Origin: Neoceratodus forsteri
Taxonomy: Eukaryota; Chordata; Ceratodontiformes; Ceratodontidae
NCBI GenBank assembly: GCA_016271365.2
Contig: CM057452.1
Location: 823,204,001-823,268,000 of the forward strand
Direction of reading: 5' to 3'
DNA: 64,000 nt
In this document: piece after piece, positions 55,666 through 64,000 of the stretch
Layout of the letters: every line of letters begins with the position of its first letter
Position numbering within the stretch: position 1 is the first letter of the stretch
Made by a program: the position numbers and the translations under genes
The notes under the pieces: generated by a model
What the model saw: only the letters and a program-made list of their open reading frames with translations
Told to the model about the DNA's origin: nothing
Database searches by the model: none

Positions 55666-57253
55666 CAGTGGTGTGAAAAAGTATTTGCCCCTTCCTGATT
55701 TTCTCTATTATTGCATATTTGTCACACTGGATGTTTTCAGGTCTTTAGACAAAATGTAATATTAGATAAAGGGAACCTGAGTGAACAAATAACACTCTTT
55801 TTTTTTATTTCACTTATTTAATGAAAAAAGTTAACCAACACCAACTGGCACTGTGTGAAAAAGTAATTGCCCTACCTTAATAACTGGTTTGCCACATTTA
55901 GCTGCAATGACTGCAACCAAACACTTCCTATAATTCAATATCAGTCTTTCACATCGCTGTGGAGGAATTTTAACCCACTCTTCCTCGCAGAACTGCTTTA
56001 ATTCAGTAACATTTGGTGAGGTTTCGAGCATGAACTGCTCGTTTCAGGTCCTGCCACAGCATCTCTATTGGGTTTAAGTCTGGACTTTGACTAGCCACTC
56101 CAAAACTTTAATTTTACTTCTTTTAGCCATTCTGATGTGGACTTGCTTTTGTGTTTTGGATCATTGTCTTGCTGCATGACCCAACTATGCTTCAGCTTCA
56201 GCTGACGGAAGGATGACTGGACATTCTCCTTAAAATTTTCTGGTACAGAGCAGAATTCATAGTTTCTTTAATTATGGCAAGTCATCCAGGTCCTTAGGCA
56301 GCAAAGCATCCCACCACCATCACACTACCACCACCATGTTTGACTGTTGGTATGGTGTTCTTACTGTGGAATGCTGTGTTTGCTTTACGCGAGACATTAT
56401 GGGATCCATGTTGTCCAAAAGTTCCACTTTGGACTCATCTGTCCATAGAACATTTTCCCAAAAGGCTTGTGGATCATCCAGGTGCTTCTTGGCAAATGAG
56501 AGACGAGCATTTATGTTCTTCTTAGTTAGCAGTGGTTTCCGCCTTGCTACTCTCACATGAAGCCCATTTTGCCCAGTCTCTTTCTGATTGTGGAGTCATG
56601 AACACTGACCTTAGCTGAGGCAAGAGAAGCCTGCAGTTCTTTGGATGTTGTTTAGGATCCTTTGAGACTTCTTGGATGATTTTACACTCGTCCTTGGAGT
56701 AATTTTGGCAGGCCGCCCACTCCTGGGAAGGTTCTACTGTTCCAAGTGTTCTCCATTTGGAGATTATGGCTCTCACTGTGGTTTGATGGAGTCCCAGAGC
56801 CTTAGAAATAGCTTTGTAACCCTTTCCAGACTGATAGAGGGCAACAAAATGTTTTCTGATCTTTTCAGGAAATCCTTTGATCATGGCCTAATGCTTGTTG
56901 AATCTTTGTCCTGGCAATGTGACTCTGATGGTAAGGGCCAAAATAAGTGAGGTTTATATTAAGCAGGGCTGGCTGTAATCAAGCCTGGCTGTGTTCAATC
57001 AGCTGACTCTAATTATCCCTTTAATTGGGTTGATTTAACTAGGGGCAATTACTTTTCACACAGTGCCAGTTGGTGTTGGTTAACTTTTTCATTAAATAAA
57101 TGAAATAAGTAAAAAAAAAAAAGTGTTATTTGTCCACTCAGGTTCCCTTTATCTAATATTATATTTTGTCTAAAGACCTGAAAACATCCAGTGTGACAAA
57201 TATGCAATAATAGAGAAAATCAGGAAGGGGGCAAATACTTTTTCACGCCACTG
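55666..57253 (-). mobile_element. Tc1-like DNA transposon in a (TA)n tract
   Basis: The 1,588-bp element begins CAGTGGTGTGAAAAAGTATT and ends with the inverse AATACTTTTTCACGCCACTG, flanked by TA. The inverted repeats are very long (about 200 bp) and nearly identical. They contain the inner repeat GTGTGAAAAAGTAATTGCCC, matched on the right. The transposase is on the minus strand. It is inserted in a TA microsatellite, part of which remains on each side. Confidence 0.95.
55831..56884 (-). pseudogene. Tc1-like transposase, DD34E, broken
   Basis: The minus strand encodes IRKHFVALYQSGKGYKAISK and ALGLHQTTVRAIISKWR, a paired-like helix-turn-helix. Next come VARRKPLLTKKNINARLSFA and [14 protein letters not shown] (first catalytic Asp). 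A degenerate GGGSVMVWG-like glycine box follows, then HSWVMQQDNDPKHKSKST (second Asp) near 56,185 and SQSPDLNPIEMLW (Glu) near 56,090. The C-terminus PPQRCERLILNYRKC leads to the end. All three catalytic residues are present. Frameshifts near 56,540, 56,330 and 56,250 break the frame, so the copy is dead. Confidence 0.9.
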
Positions 57254-57255
57254 TA

Positions 57256-58325
57256 TATATATATATAGGCATGAATACTGTATTCGAGAGACTCATACCT
57301 ACTGCAAATTGACACCCTGTAACTTTTTGCTGCATTGTTAAAAGGTTCACATGACACACCTAATTTGTAGTCCCACATTAGGAGAGATATTAAACATAAC
57401 ATGGCCCAGTTTGGTTCCACTGTGCTCTTTCAGTTTTATCACAAACATCGATTTACCCCTTCAAATAGGGTTCCATTTTGTGACATTGCTTCCATTCCCA
57501 ATTTAAGTATTTAAATACAGCCCTTTATTGTGCCTTAGAAACCCAGCTGTTGTTAATTTGTTATCTAATTACTTCATTTAAGCCTCCCCCAAGAACTCCC
57601 TGTACAGAATAAAAGTTTTTGCCTTTTTTTAATCATTTTATACAGCTGTAACGTTCATTACATGTAGTGTCCATCTAGTACCTCATCCTAAGCAGACTGT
57701 GCCTTTAATTTGTATGAACTGTGGTCCAAAAGCATTATTGTGTCTGGTGACCTTCTTTTGTTACTGACATGCTGCCAAAACCTTGCAGTTTTTTATAACT
57801 CATTTATTTAGAAATTCTCTTTTTCCATGGCATGTTATTTTTACGTGTCCTTTTGTTACCCGTTACTATTGGTTCCTCCACTGGCCCAGAATGTTCAGAA
57901 CCAGAAATGCATGCTGACACCTTCAGTAATTACCCCATGGCTCTTTAAAGCTGTGGACCTGGTGGGTCTGTATTCTTTGTACTGCCACCTACATTCTGGA
58001 CAATACATGTTGTCCTCCTGAAGTTTGGAGTTATGCACGTTACAGGCACTACAGTGGGCTATTCTCTCTGCATCTCAGGTGCTCTTTTGTTCCCTGGTGT
58101 GTCAGATGTCTGCAGATTGTAAAGGTACACATTTGCTTTTTGGGAAACACAGAGCCATGTAGTCGGACCTTGCCTCATGGTCCCAAAATGCTGAGCTCGG
58201 GGTATGAAGGGTGGGGTAAGGGCAGAGAGAGTTGATTATACAGCATTTTAAAGTTGAACAACTGCAGGTTTCCTAGATTAAATGGTTACACATATCTACC
58301 TATTCTGTAGACCAAGTCTCTACAT
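57256..58325. other. No recognisable gene
   Basis: About 1.1 kb of unassigned non-coding sequence follows the Tc1 element. A 64-codon frame at 57,827-58,021 has no recognisable domain or splice context. Confidence 0.4.
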
Positions 58326-58680
58326 GGGGATCATTCTGTGTGGCCTGGTCCCTGTGGGAGGGGGGGCATTTTGTGTGATCCTATTCTCTATCAGGGGCAC
58401 CTTTAATGTTACTGCTGCTAAATAGTTTGTTCTGTACTGGGCAAAAAAACTGCTGTTTTGGGGAGTATATCAATTGGACCTGGTTAGTGCTGGGGCTCAT
58501 TTTGTATTAGGCATCAGAACACCATATCTACAGTTTGGAGAGTTCTGTAATGAGAACTCAATTACATGCTGTATTGGGGAGTAAATGAATAGGACCTGGT
58601 CTCTGCAGGTGCTCAGTTTGTGTAGACCTGATCTCTTTAGGGGCTTATATTGTGTTGGAGGCATCAGAACCCCAGAACTA
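58326..58680. repeat. Degenerate tandem repeat
   Basis: Units with GGGGAGTAWATNAAT, GACCTGGTCTCTGCAGG and GGCATCAGAAC-like phrases recur near 58,335, 58,460, 58,575 and 58,630. The landmark GCATCAGAAC occurs at 58,512 and 58,661. Diverged and non-coding. Confidence 0.45.
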
Positions 58681-59027
58681 CTTTTAAACTACCTGCTTAT
58701 CTGCTAAACTTAAAAAGAAATCCTGGTTATTTTCATATTTACTTTTGTAAAAACACTTCTGTAGAACAGAAAAATGGTCAGCACTCCAAACATACTCACA
58801 GTACTTATTTATGTTATGTGCAAGTGCATCGAAGCCATTTAGCAGCAGAAAAGCAAACAACAGCAGCAGTAAATGAAGCGTTGGGTAATCCACAAATTTC
58901 TCAGATCCACAGGAGTCTATAAGATGGCAGCTTTTTAAGAAAAACATATTGCACCCACCGACTCAACACTGAGCACCCAAACGCCAGCACAGAACCATTT
59001 ACATTTCAGCAATATGTTTTGTGATCA

Positions 59028-59570
59028 TTAGGTGTGCCATGTGCTGCATGTTAGGCCTAGAGTGTAGCATGGCACATTAAACAATTACTGAGATTCACTG
59101 CAACAGTAAAACGAGCCTAAAAGGGCACAAACAACAAAAATGGATGTACAATGACTGTAATTGATGGTAATCGGGTTGCATTCACCAAAAACATCAACCC
59201 TGTTCATTGTTTTTGTGCAGTTGTAGGCTCATTTGGCTGCTGTTGCAGTGTATCTCAGTAACTGGGCTATGTGCTACATGGTATGCATTAAATGGCTTCC
59301 ATGGCAGTACAAGTGAAGAAAAATACTGTTTTTTTCCTTACTGGGATGATTGCTGTCAGTGACTGTTAAAGTGTTACCCTTTGTTCTGTATTTCTTTTTT
59401 CATTCCATTTTTGTTGTGCACTTTTGGGCTTACTTTGCTGTTGCAGTGAATCACAGTAATTGTTTGGTGTGCCACATGCTGCATGATAGGCTGAGGGCCT
59501 AGCATGGCATATCAAACAATTACTGACATTAACTACAATAGCTGAAGAAACCTAAAAGTGCACCCTATCC
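59028..59570. repeat. Cluster of related foldbacks
   Basis: Two hairpin units use the same arm sequence. In the first, arms at about 59,050-59,140 and 59,200-59,300 share TTACTGAGATWCACTGCAAC and GAGCCTA. In the second (59,410-59,568), the outer GTGCACTTTTGGG pairs with CCTAAAAGTGCAC and the inner CAGTAATTGTTTG pairs with CAAACAATTACTG. The two are inside-out relative to each other, as expected for a run of alternating inverted repeats. Non-coding. Confidence 0.7.
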
Positions 59571-60029
59571 CAAAATGCACTGGTTGCCATATGCCTGCAG
59601 GACCATGCTGTGGACACAGTGGTGCGGTACCATGGAGGGTCCATTTGACAACAGGAAGGGCTGTGTCTTCAGTAGTGGCTGTGATCTGCGGGATGGCATC
59701 ATTAGTAACAGGGATAATTGTGTATATCTGCATCATACAAGGGGACCATGCAAAATTACCTTGCACTCTGTGATTACAGGACTTCACCAGATTTCAGGTC
59801 CATGACTTTCCATTTGTATTGTGCCAACCTCAGAAAATCTCCTGGACAAAACCTTGTTTGCCCATAACAGAGACTTTGGAATATGGACATCTCTGAAATG
59901 TGGGTTTGTGCAGAAAAAATAGACTTTGCACATGGGCAAGCTTTTGAAGATCTGGCCCTGAAGTCAGTTTTAATTTAATTTTCATTTCTAAAACACATTT
60001 TAAGATCAAACAACCCACTCAAGGGAATA
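59571..60029. other. No recognisable gene
   Basis: Open frames on the plus strand (for example 59,575-59,805) have no recognised domain and overlap each other. Nothing was assigned. Confidence 0.35.
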
Positions 60030-60200
60030 GTTCTATTAGTGAGGAGTAACCCACTCCAGGGTGTGCAGTTATTAGGGATTAATCAATCCGAGTGCATTGT
60101 GAAGCACGAGGCTGCTGGCTGAGTGTCCTCACAACACCCAGTGTGTTGCTTAATCCCCAATAACCGCACACCCTGGTGTGGGCTATTACACTTATAACAG
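60030..60200. repeat. Foldback element, ~55-bp arms
   Basis: The arms share CCAGGGTGTGCRGTTATT and GGGGATTAAKCAA, inverted around a centre near 60,115. The outer parts TATTAGTGAGGAGTAACCCA and TGGGCTATTACACTTATAAC also pair. Non-coding. No target duplication was fixed. Confidence 0.75.
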
Positions 60201-61468
60201 AGGGTGCACTACAAAACAAGGAGAAAACAATATACAGTACATGTTTTTTCTCCTTTTATAAAAGACAAGCAAATTACTGTATTCTGCTGCCTAAAAAAAT
60301 AGTCCCCAACAAAATGGCTGTGTTGCACATACAGATGTCAGAAGGAAAGTGTTGCTATGCTTTCTCTGACATTTGTTGTGTACATGATATCTGCTTCTGA
60401 GACAACACAGTAGCTCTGAAGTGCAAAATATGGAGTTGCCTCTTCTGGTACAGACACGGTGTCTATATCTCCCCTGGCTTAGCTGCTCTGTCTCTCTGTC
60501 TGTGGTTACATTAATGCATGGCAAGCAAGTAAACATTTTCCCCAGCAGTGCAGTCACACAGTCTACCAGACTATATTCCACCAATTAAGAAATGGCAACT
60601 AATGGGACTCAGAGCTTGCAGGTCTTTCTGGAACTCTGTTTCTCTGTCCACCAGCATAAAGCTCACTTTCAGATCATGACATCATTGGGGGGTCTCCCTC
60701 TCTTCACACTGTTCCATTTGACTTTATGCCACAACTATGGGATTTACTTGTCAATCTGGCTGTGCAACAGAAAAATGACCATGGGGACCACACACTTCAC
60801 TCTGGGAACAAGCTTGGGTAAGAAGCAGGACTACAAACTTTGAACACTACAGCTACTGTTGCTGCACTGCCTGGGACTACATGGCAGGTCTCGGCACTCA
60901 CTCACTAAGCATGGATAGTAATGGCTGCTCCACAGACTGCAAATTTGCACTATAACAACATCAGAACAGAAACACAGGCTGATCTCTCAGAGGGGATGGT
61001 TCACCACTAGCTGTCATATATTGTGGAGTAAGCAATGATCACCTGATGGTTGTTTACCACTCACCTGCTTTTATCTACCCCATGTTATAAGTCACTAATA
61101 CACTTTCAGTGTTTTGCCTTCAGCCTTGAATATCACAAGCAGCAAGGGCATGCACTAATCCCAAACATCCCCATTCATCTCATAAAGATATAGTTGGTTT
61201 CCCTCTCTTATTGTAGGCTTGGGACCAGCTGGTATATGTAATAGACAGACCAGGAGAGATTCAATCCATACTACACTGTAACATAAAACATTTGTGAATA
61301 TCTTAAGTTAATATAATGTTGTGACTACAGTACAATCTTCAAAATGTTCAAAAAATGTTATACCAAATATCCATAGTATGACAATCATTTTTTTTGGTTG
61401 AACATTAGCAATAACTTTTGGTATGACTTAGTGAGACACTTGGTATGATACTGATACTACTGTTCTGG
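60201..61468. other. No recognisable gene
   Basis: About 1.3 kb of non-coding sequence. An 83-codon plus-strand frame at 60,592-60,843 has no splice sites or domain that I can support. Confidence 0.4.
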
Positions 61469-61600
61469 TGTCCATGTTACTCATGTGACTTCTTGTATTG
61501 TGTCTGTGTTACTCGCATGACGCCCTGTGTAGTCTGAGTTATTCATGTGACATCCTGTGGAAAAAACCCTTGTAAATAAAGTATAATTCACTTTCTGAAA
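61469..61600 (+). repeat. Three ~37-bp tandem units ending in AATAAA
   Basis: The phrase GTTACTCATGTGAC, or a close variant, followed by TCTTGT or CCCTGTG, occurs at 61,477, 61,508 and 61,548. The last unit runs into TTGTAAATAAAG. This looks like the 3' end of an unidentified retroelement or a repeat-rich 3' UTR. Confidence 0.5.
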
Positions 61601-62070
61601 ATTAAGTGATTTCTGTCTTTTCCTATAGAAGGTAATATAGTTGTGCAAAAAAATGGGCTAGAAAATCAAGGACATGAATGTGGTAGCCAAACTTAAACAT
61701 GTCAGATTTGGGCATACTGTGATCAGTAAACATATTGTGGCATAATTACCAACAAGTTAAGTTTATGATAAAAAATGAAAAGTTAGATATTATGCTACCT
61801 AAATAGATACCATAGACATAGTAATATCAAAAATATATGTTTGATAATATGACAGATTTGCTGTCAAGGACACGATGTTACTCACATTCGTTGCTAATGG
61901 GAACTTTTAATCCATTTTTAGCACTTCTGAACTACAAACTATCTTTATGTTGGGGACTGAAATACTACCACATGCACCCTATGTAAATATGATATGGTTA
62001 TGACAATTGGCCCAAATAAATTTTGGAACCTGATTGTCACACTTTGGCTCTCGAGTAGCATATTGGTACC

Positions 62071-62107
<37 letters not shown>
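62071..62107. repeat. (TA)n microsatellite
   Basis: A TATATA tract with one TGTA interruption. Confidence 0.9.
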
Positions 62108-62173
62108 TTATACAATATATGTAGACAAATAAATGGCAGTATAAAACATGATATCTCAGATGGCCAGTGAAGA

Positions 62174-62240
62174 TAACATTGTTATCTTCATGTTCCTATA
62201 CGTCATATGTTATCTCCATGTTCCTATACGTCATATCAAA
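62174..62240. repeat. Two tandem 28-bp units
   Basis: GTTATCTTCATGTTCCTATA followed by CGTCATAT occurs at 62,180-62,207 and, with one change, at 62,209-62,236. It directly precedes the 18S-like foldback. Confidence 0.75.
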
Positions 62241-62697
62241 ACTTATCTGGTTGATCCTGCCACTCAGAGCACTTTCACTTTCCCTACAAGTGTAGCGTGA
62301 CCGGGCGCTATGAACACTGACTATTTGTATATTGCCAAATCTTTTGTAGGAGGTGCCCTGGGTCAGTAAGTCAAATTCCCGTCATTTGTTCGGTAATTCG
62401 TGTATTTTCTTGTAAGAAAGCTTGAACTGCACATAGAGTGCAGCAGTGACCGAGGCGGCGGCTTTCCAGCAATAAAATGAGCGCGGCGTCTGGCAGCAGA
62501 TGCTCGCGCTTCATTACTGATAACCGCCCAGTACTACTACGCTATGTGCAGTTCAACTTTTGAAAATACGCGTGATGAACAAATAACGGCGATCTGACTT
62601 ACTGACTCAAGCACTCTACTGCTAAATAGTCAGTGCTACCGCAGCTCATCCTTCCGCAAAGAAAGATAAAACCTGATGGCAGGATCAACCAGGTCTT
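62241..62697. repeat. Palindromic element with 18S-rRNA-like ends
   Basis: A ~457-bp foldback with pairing almost to its centre near 62,490. Matched parts include CACTGACTATTT, CAGTAAGTCA, TTTGTTC, GAACTGCACATAG and GAGCGCGGCGTCTGGC. The left end reads TATCTGGTTGATCCTGCCA (62,244-62,262). The right end, inverted, reads ACCTGGTTGATCCTGCCA (62,677-62,694). These match the first bases of eukaryotic 18S rRNA (TACCTGGTTGATCCTGCCAG) at 18 of 19 and 18 of 18 positions. Beyond this motif there is no rRNA similarity. No coding frame. The class is unknown. Confidence 0.75.
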
Positions 62698-62910
62698 TCA
62701 TTTAAAAAATAACTTTTCACAAAATAATACCAGGATCAACCTGATATTTTAGTAATTTAAATTGACAGGATCAACCAGATATTTCAAAACTCTATGTAAT
62801 CTGTTATGTTGGGGGCATGTGGACCTCTGTTGGGGGGGAGGGCATGGCAGGATGAACCAGATAAGAATTTTTAAAACTAACCATAAATAGCAGGATCCAC
62901 CAGATATTTT
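62698..62910. repeat. Repeated 18S-like motif, inverted orientation
   Basis: Degenerate copies of CAGGATCAACCAGATATTT occur at about 62,732, 62,766, 62,849 and 62,891, after the perfect copy at 62,681. All lie in the same orientation. Spacing is 36-83 bp and the sequence between them is AT-rich or G-rich. They may be remnants of the ends of further foldbacks. Confidence 0.6.
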
Positions 62911-63082
62911 TTAAACAATGAATGACATCTGCTGTTTTGCCAGCTTTTCTGTAAGTGGGGTTCTATTGCTAGGGCCATCACCTTAATATCACCCATTGCA
63001 TTGAGAGGGGCATGTGGTGAGTTGTATTGGGGGGGTGGGGGCAAAGCATACATTGTATAAACAGAATATGACATGGCCCGAC

Positions 63083-63208
63083 TGAAGATATCATATTTAT
63101 CTTCACTCGAGGCCAGTCATATCATGATATCTCACTCGTGGCTTCGCCACTCGTGGGATATCATGATATCACAACCTCTAGTGAAGATAAATGATATCAA
63201 AATATCTC

Positions 63209-63212
<4 letters not shown>
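63083..63212. repeat. Strong hairpin, 3-bp loop
   Basis: An inner arm, TATCATGATATC followed by TCACTCGTGGC, is inverted across TTC (centre about 63,143). The outer parts GATATCATATTTATCTTCAC and its partner GTGAAGATAAATGATATC extend the pairing. The arms themselves contain the palindrome GATATCATGATATC. Non-coding. Confidence 0.85.

Positions 63213-63216
<4 letters not shown>

Positions 63217-63242
<26 letters not shown>
63217..63242. repeat. (TA)n microsatellite
   Basis: A short TATATA tract between two foldbacks. Confidence 0.9.
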
Positions 63243-63244
<2 letters not shown>

Positions 63245-63246
<2 letters not shown>

Positions 63247-63592
63247 CAAAAACTCCATTTAATGCATCAGTTAGGGTTGTTCTAGCGACAAAGTGAGAAA
63301 TTTGATGTTAGGGTTCCCACCCCTTGCACCACCCACCCCACCAACAGGCTGGGGTGTCGCGTTAGTCATCGGTCTCACTTTCACCCCATCCCATGTGCAA
63401 ACAAGCTGAGGTGGTGCAGTATAGGAGAATGGGGTGAGAGTCAGGACCAACAACCCCAATGCACACCTTAATGCCTGTTGTTGGGGGCAAGGTGGGGGGG
63501 GTACGGGGTGGTGGGAAAACTAACATTGAATTTCTTCACTTTTGTCACTGTGGAACAATCCTAACTGATGCATTAAACAGAGTTTTTGCCAT
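63245..63592. repeat. Foldback element, ~120-bp arms
   Basis: The left arm, from GCAAAAACTCCATTTAATGC, and the right arm, ending GCATTAAACAGAGTTTTTGC, are inverted copies. They share ATCAGTTAGGRTTGTTC, GACAAA-GTGA and TTCCCACC stretches. The arms are about 120 bp around a GC-rich centre. No coding frame. The right end abuts the next CR1. Confidence 0.8.
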
Positions 63593-63629
63593 GAATTTCC
63601 CTTCTTTTTGAGAATGTGCACTATAAATT

Positions 63630-64000
63630 TGTCTGTTTGCAGATGACACCAAGATCTGCAACAGAGTAGATGATCCAGATGGGGTGGGCAGAATGAGAAG
63701 AGATCTGGATAAGCTAGCAAAATGGTCGGAAGAGTGGCAACTGGGGTTTAATGTAAAGAAGTGCAAGATCATGCACATAGGGAAGAGAAACCCTGAAGCC
63801 ACCTATAGGCTGGGAGGGGAGTTGCTTTCAGTCACAAGGGAAGAAAGAGACTTGGGCGTCATCATCACTGATGACCTGAACTCATCCAAGTATACCTCTA
63901 AATTAGTAGGTAAGGCTAGAGGGATGTTGGGGTGTATTAGTAGGGGGTATCACAAGTCAGAAGAGGGAGGTAATAATCCCTCTTTACAAGATACTGGTTA
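63630..64000 (+). mobile_element. CR1-like LINE, start of a copy running off the window
   Basis: The plus strand begins within RT at VCLFADDTKICNRVDDPDG (both catalytic Asp present) and continues KLAKWSEEWQLGFNVKKCK, LGGELLSVTREERDLGVII and RGMLGCISRG to the window end. It is most like the copies at 26.4 and 29.1 kb. 5'-truncated; the 3' end lies outside the window. Confidence 0.9.

Noticed and set aside
62241..62697. A real 18S rRNA gene fragment
   Set aside because: Similarity ends after about 19 nt at each end; the interior is not rRNA.
63266..63320. Telomere-like TTAGGG occurrences
   Set aside because: Isolated single TTAGGG words inside foldback arms, not a tandem array.

Overview
The window is vertebrate nuclear DNA with a very high repeat load. 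It carries CR1-like and L2-like LINEs, a Gmr1-like Ty3/Gypsy element, BED/hAT and Tc1/mariner DNA transposons, MIR-like tRNA-derived SINEs, short hAT-type MITEs and many long-armed foldback elements. No bacterial-style genes or operons are visible. The repeat mix and the near absence of host exons suggest a large, intron-rich genome. An amphibian such as a caecilian, or another large-genome vertebrate, fits best, but this is inference.

Layout. 0-4 kb: one credible host exon (695-827) and an hAT MITE with a perfect 8-bp target duplication. 4.1-6.1 kb: plus-strand CR1. 6.4-11.3 kb: a second hAT MITE, a foldback and degenerate tandem repeats. 12.7-22.6 kb: a three-level nest. It is a minus-strand Gmr1-like Gypsy element with SCAN-like gag and integrase encoded before RT, broken by a plus-strand L2-like LINE, which is itself broken by a 290-bp TA-flanked MITE. 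22.9-29.8 kb: several 3' CR1 fragments. 30-31.3 kb: two MIR-like SINEs and a foldback. 31.6-35.9 kb: an almost full-length minus-strand CR1 with ORF1 esterase, endonuclease and RT. 36-38.1 kb: an LTR-like stretch leading into a near-perfect inverted duplication of a gag-like ORF start. 40-45.6 kb: a second CR1 subfamily, interrupted by about 1.9 kb that holds a ~297-bp tandem repeat. 45.6-54.5 kb: a BED/hAT transposon interrupted by a second, better preserved L2-like LINE, followed by a 15-unit minisatellite. 54.7-55.4 kb: two phase-compatible candidate exons. 55.7-57.3 kb: a Tc1-like element inside a (TA)n tract. 58-63.6 kb: a cluster of foldbacks, one with ends matching the first bases of 18S rRNA. 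63.6 kb to the end: the start of another CR1 copy.

Almost every coding stretch belongs to a mobile element and most are broken by stops and frameshifts. The best preserved are the 419-codon RT-to-C-terminus ORF of the LINE at 46.6-50.1 kb and the hAT C-terminal region. The points most worth a second look are the 18S-like foldback family, the SCAN-gag/IN-before-RT Gypsy element, the identical loss of a catalytic Asp in two CR1 copies, the inverted duplication at 37.4-38.1 kb and the possible host exons.
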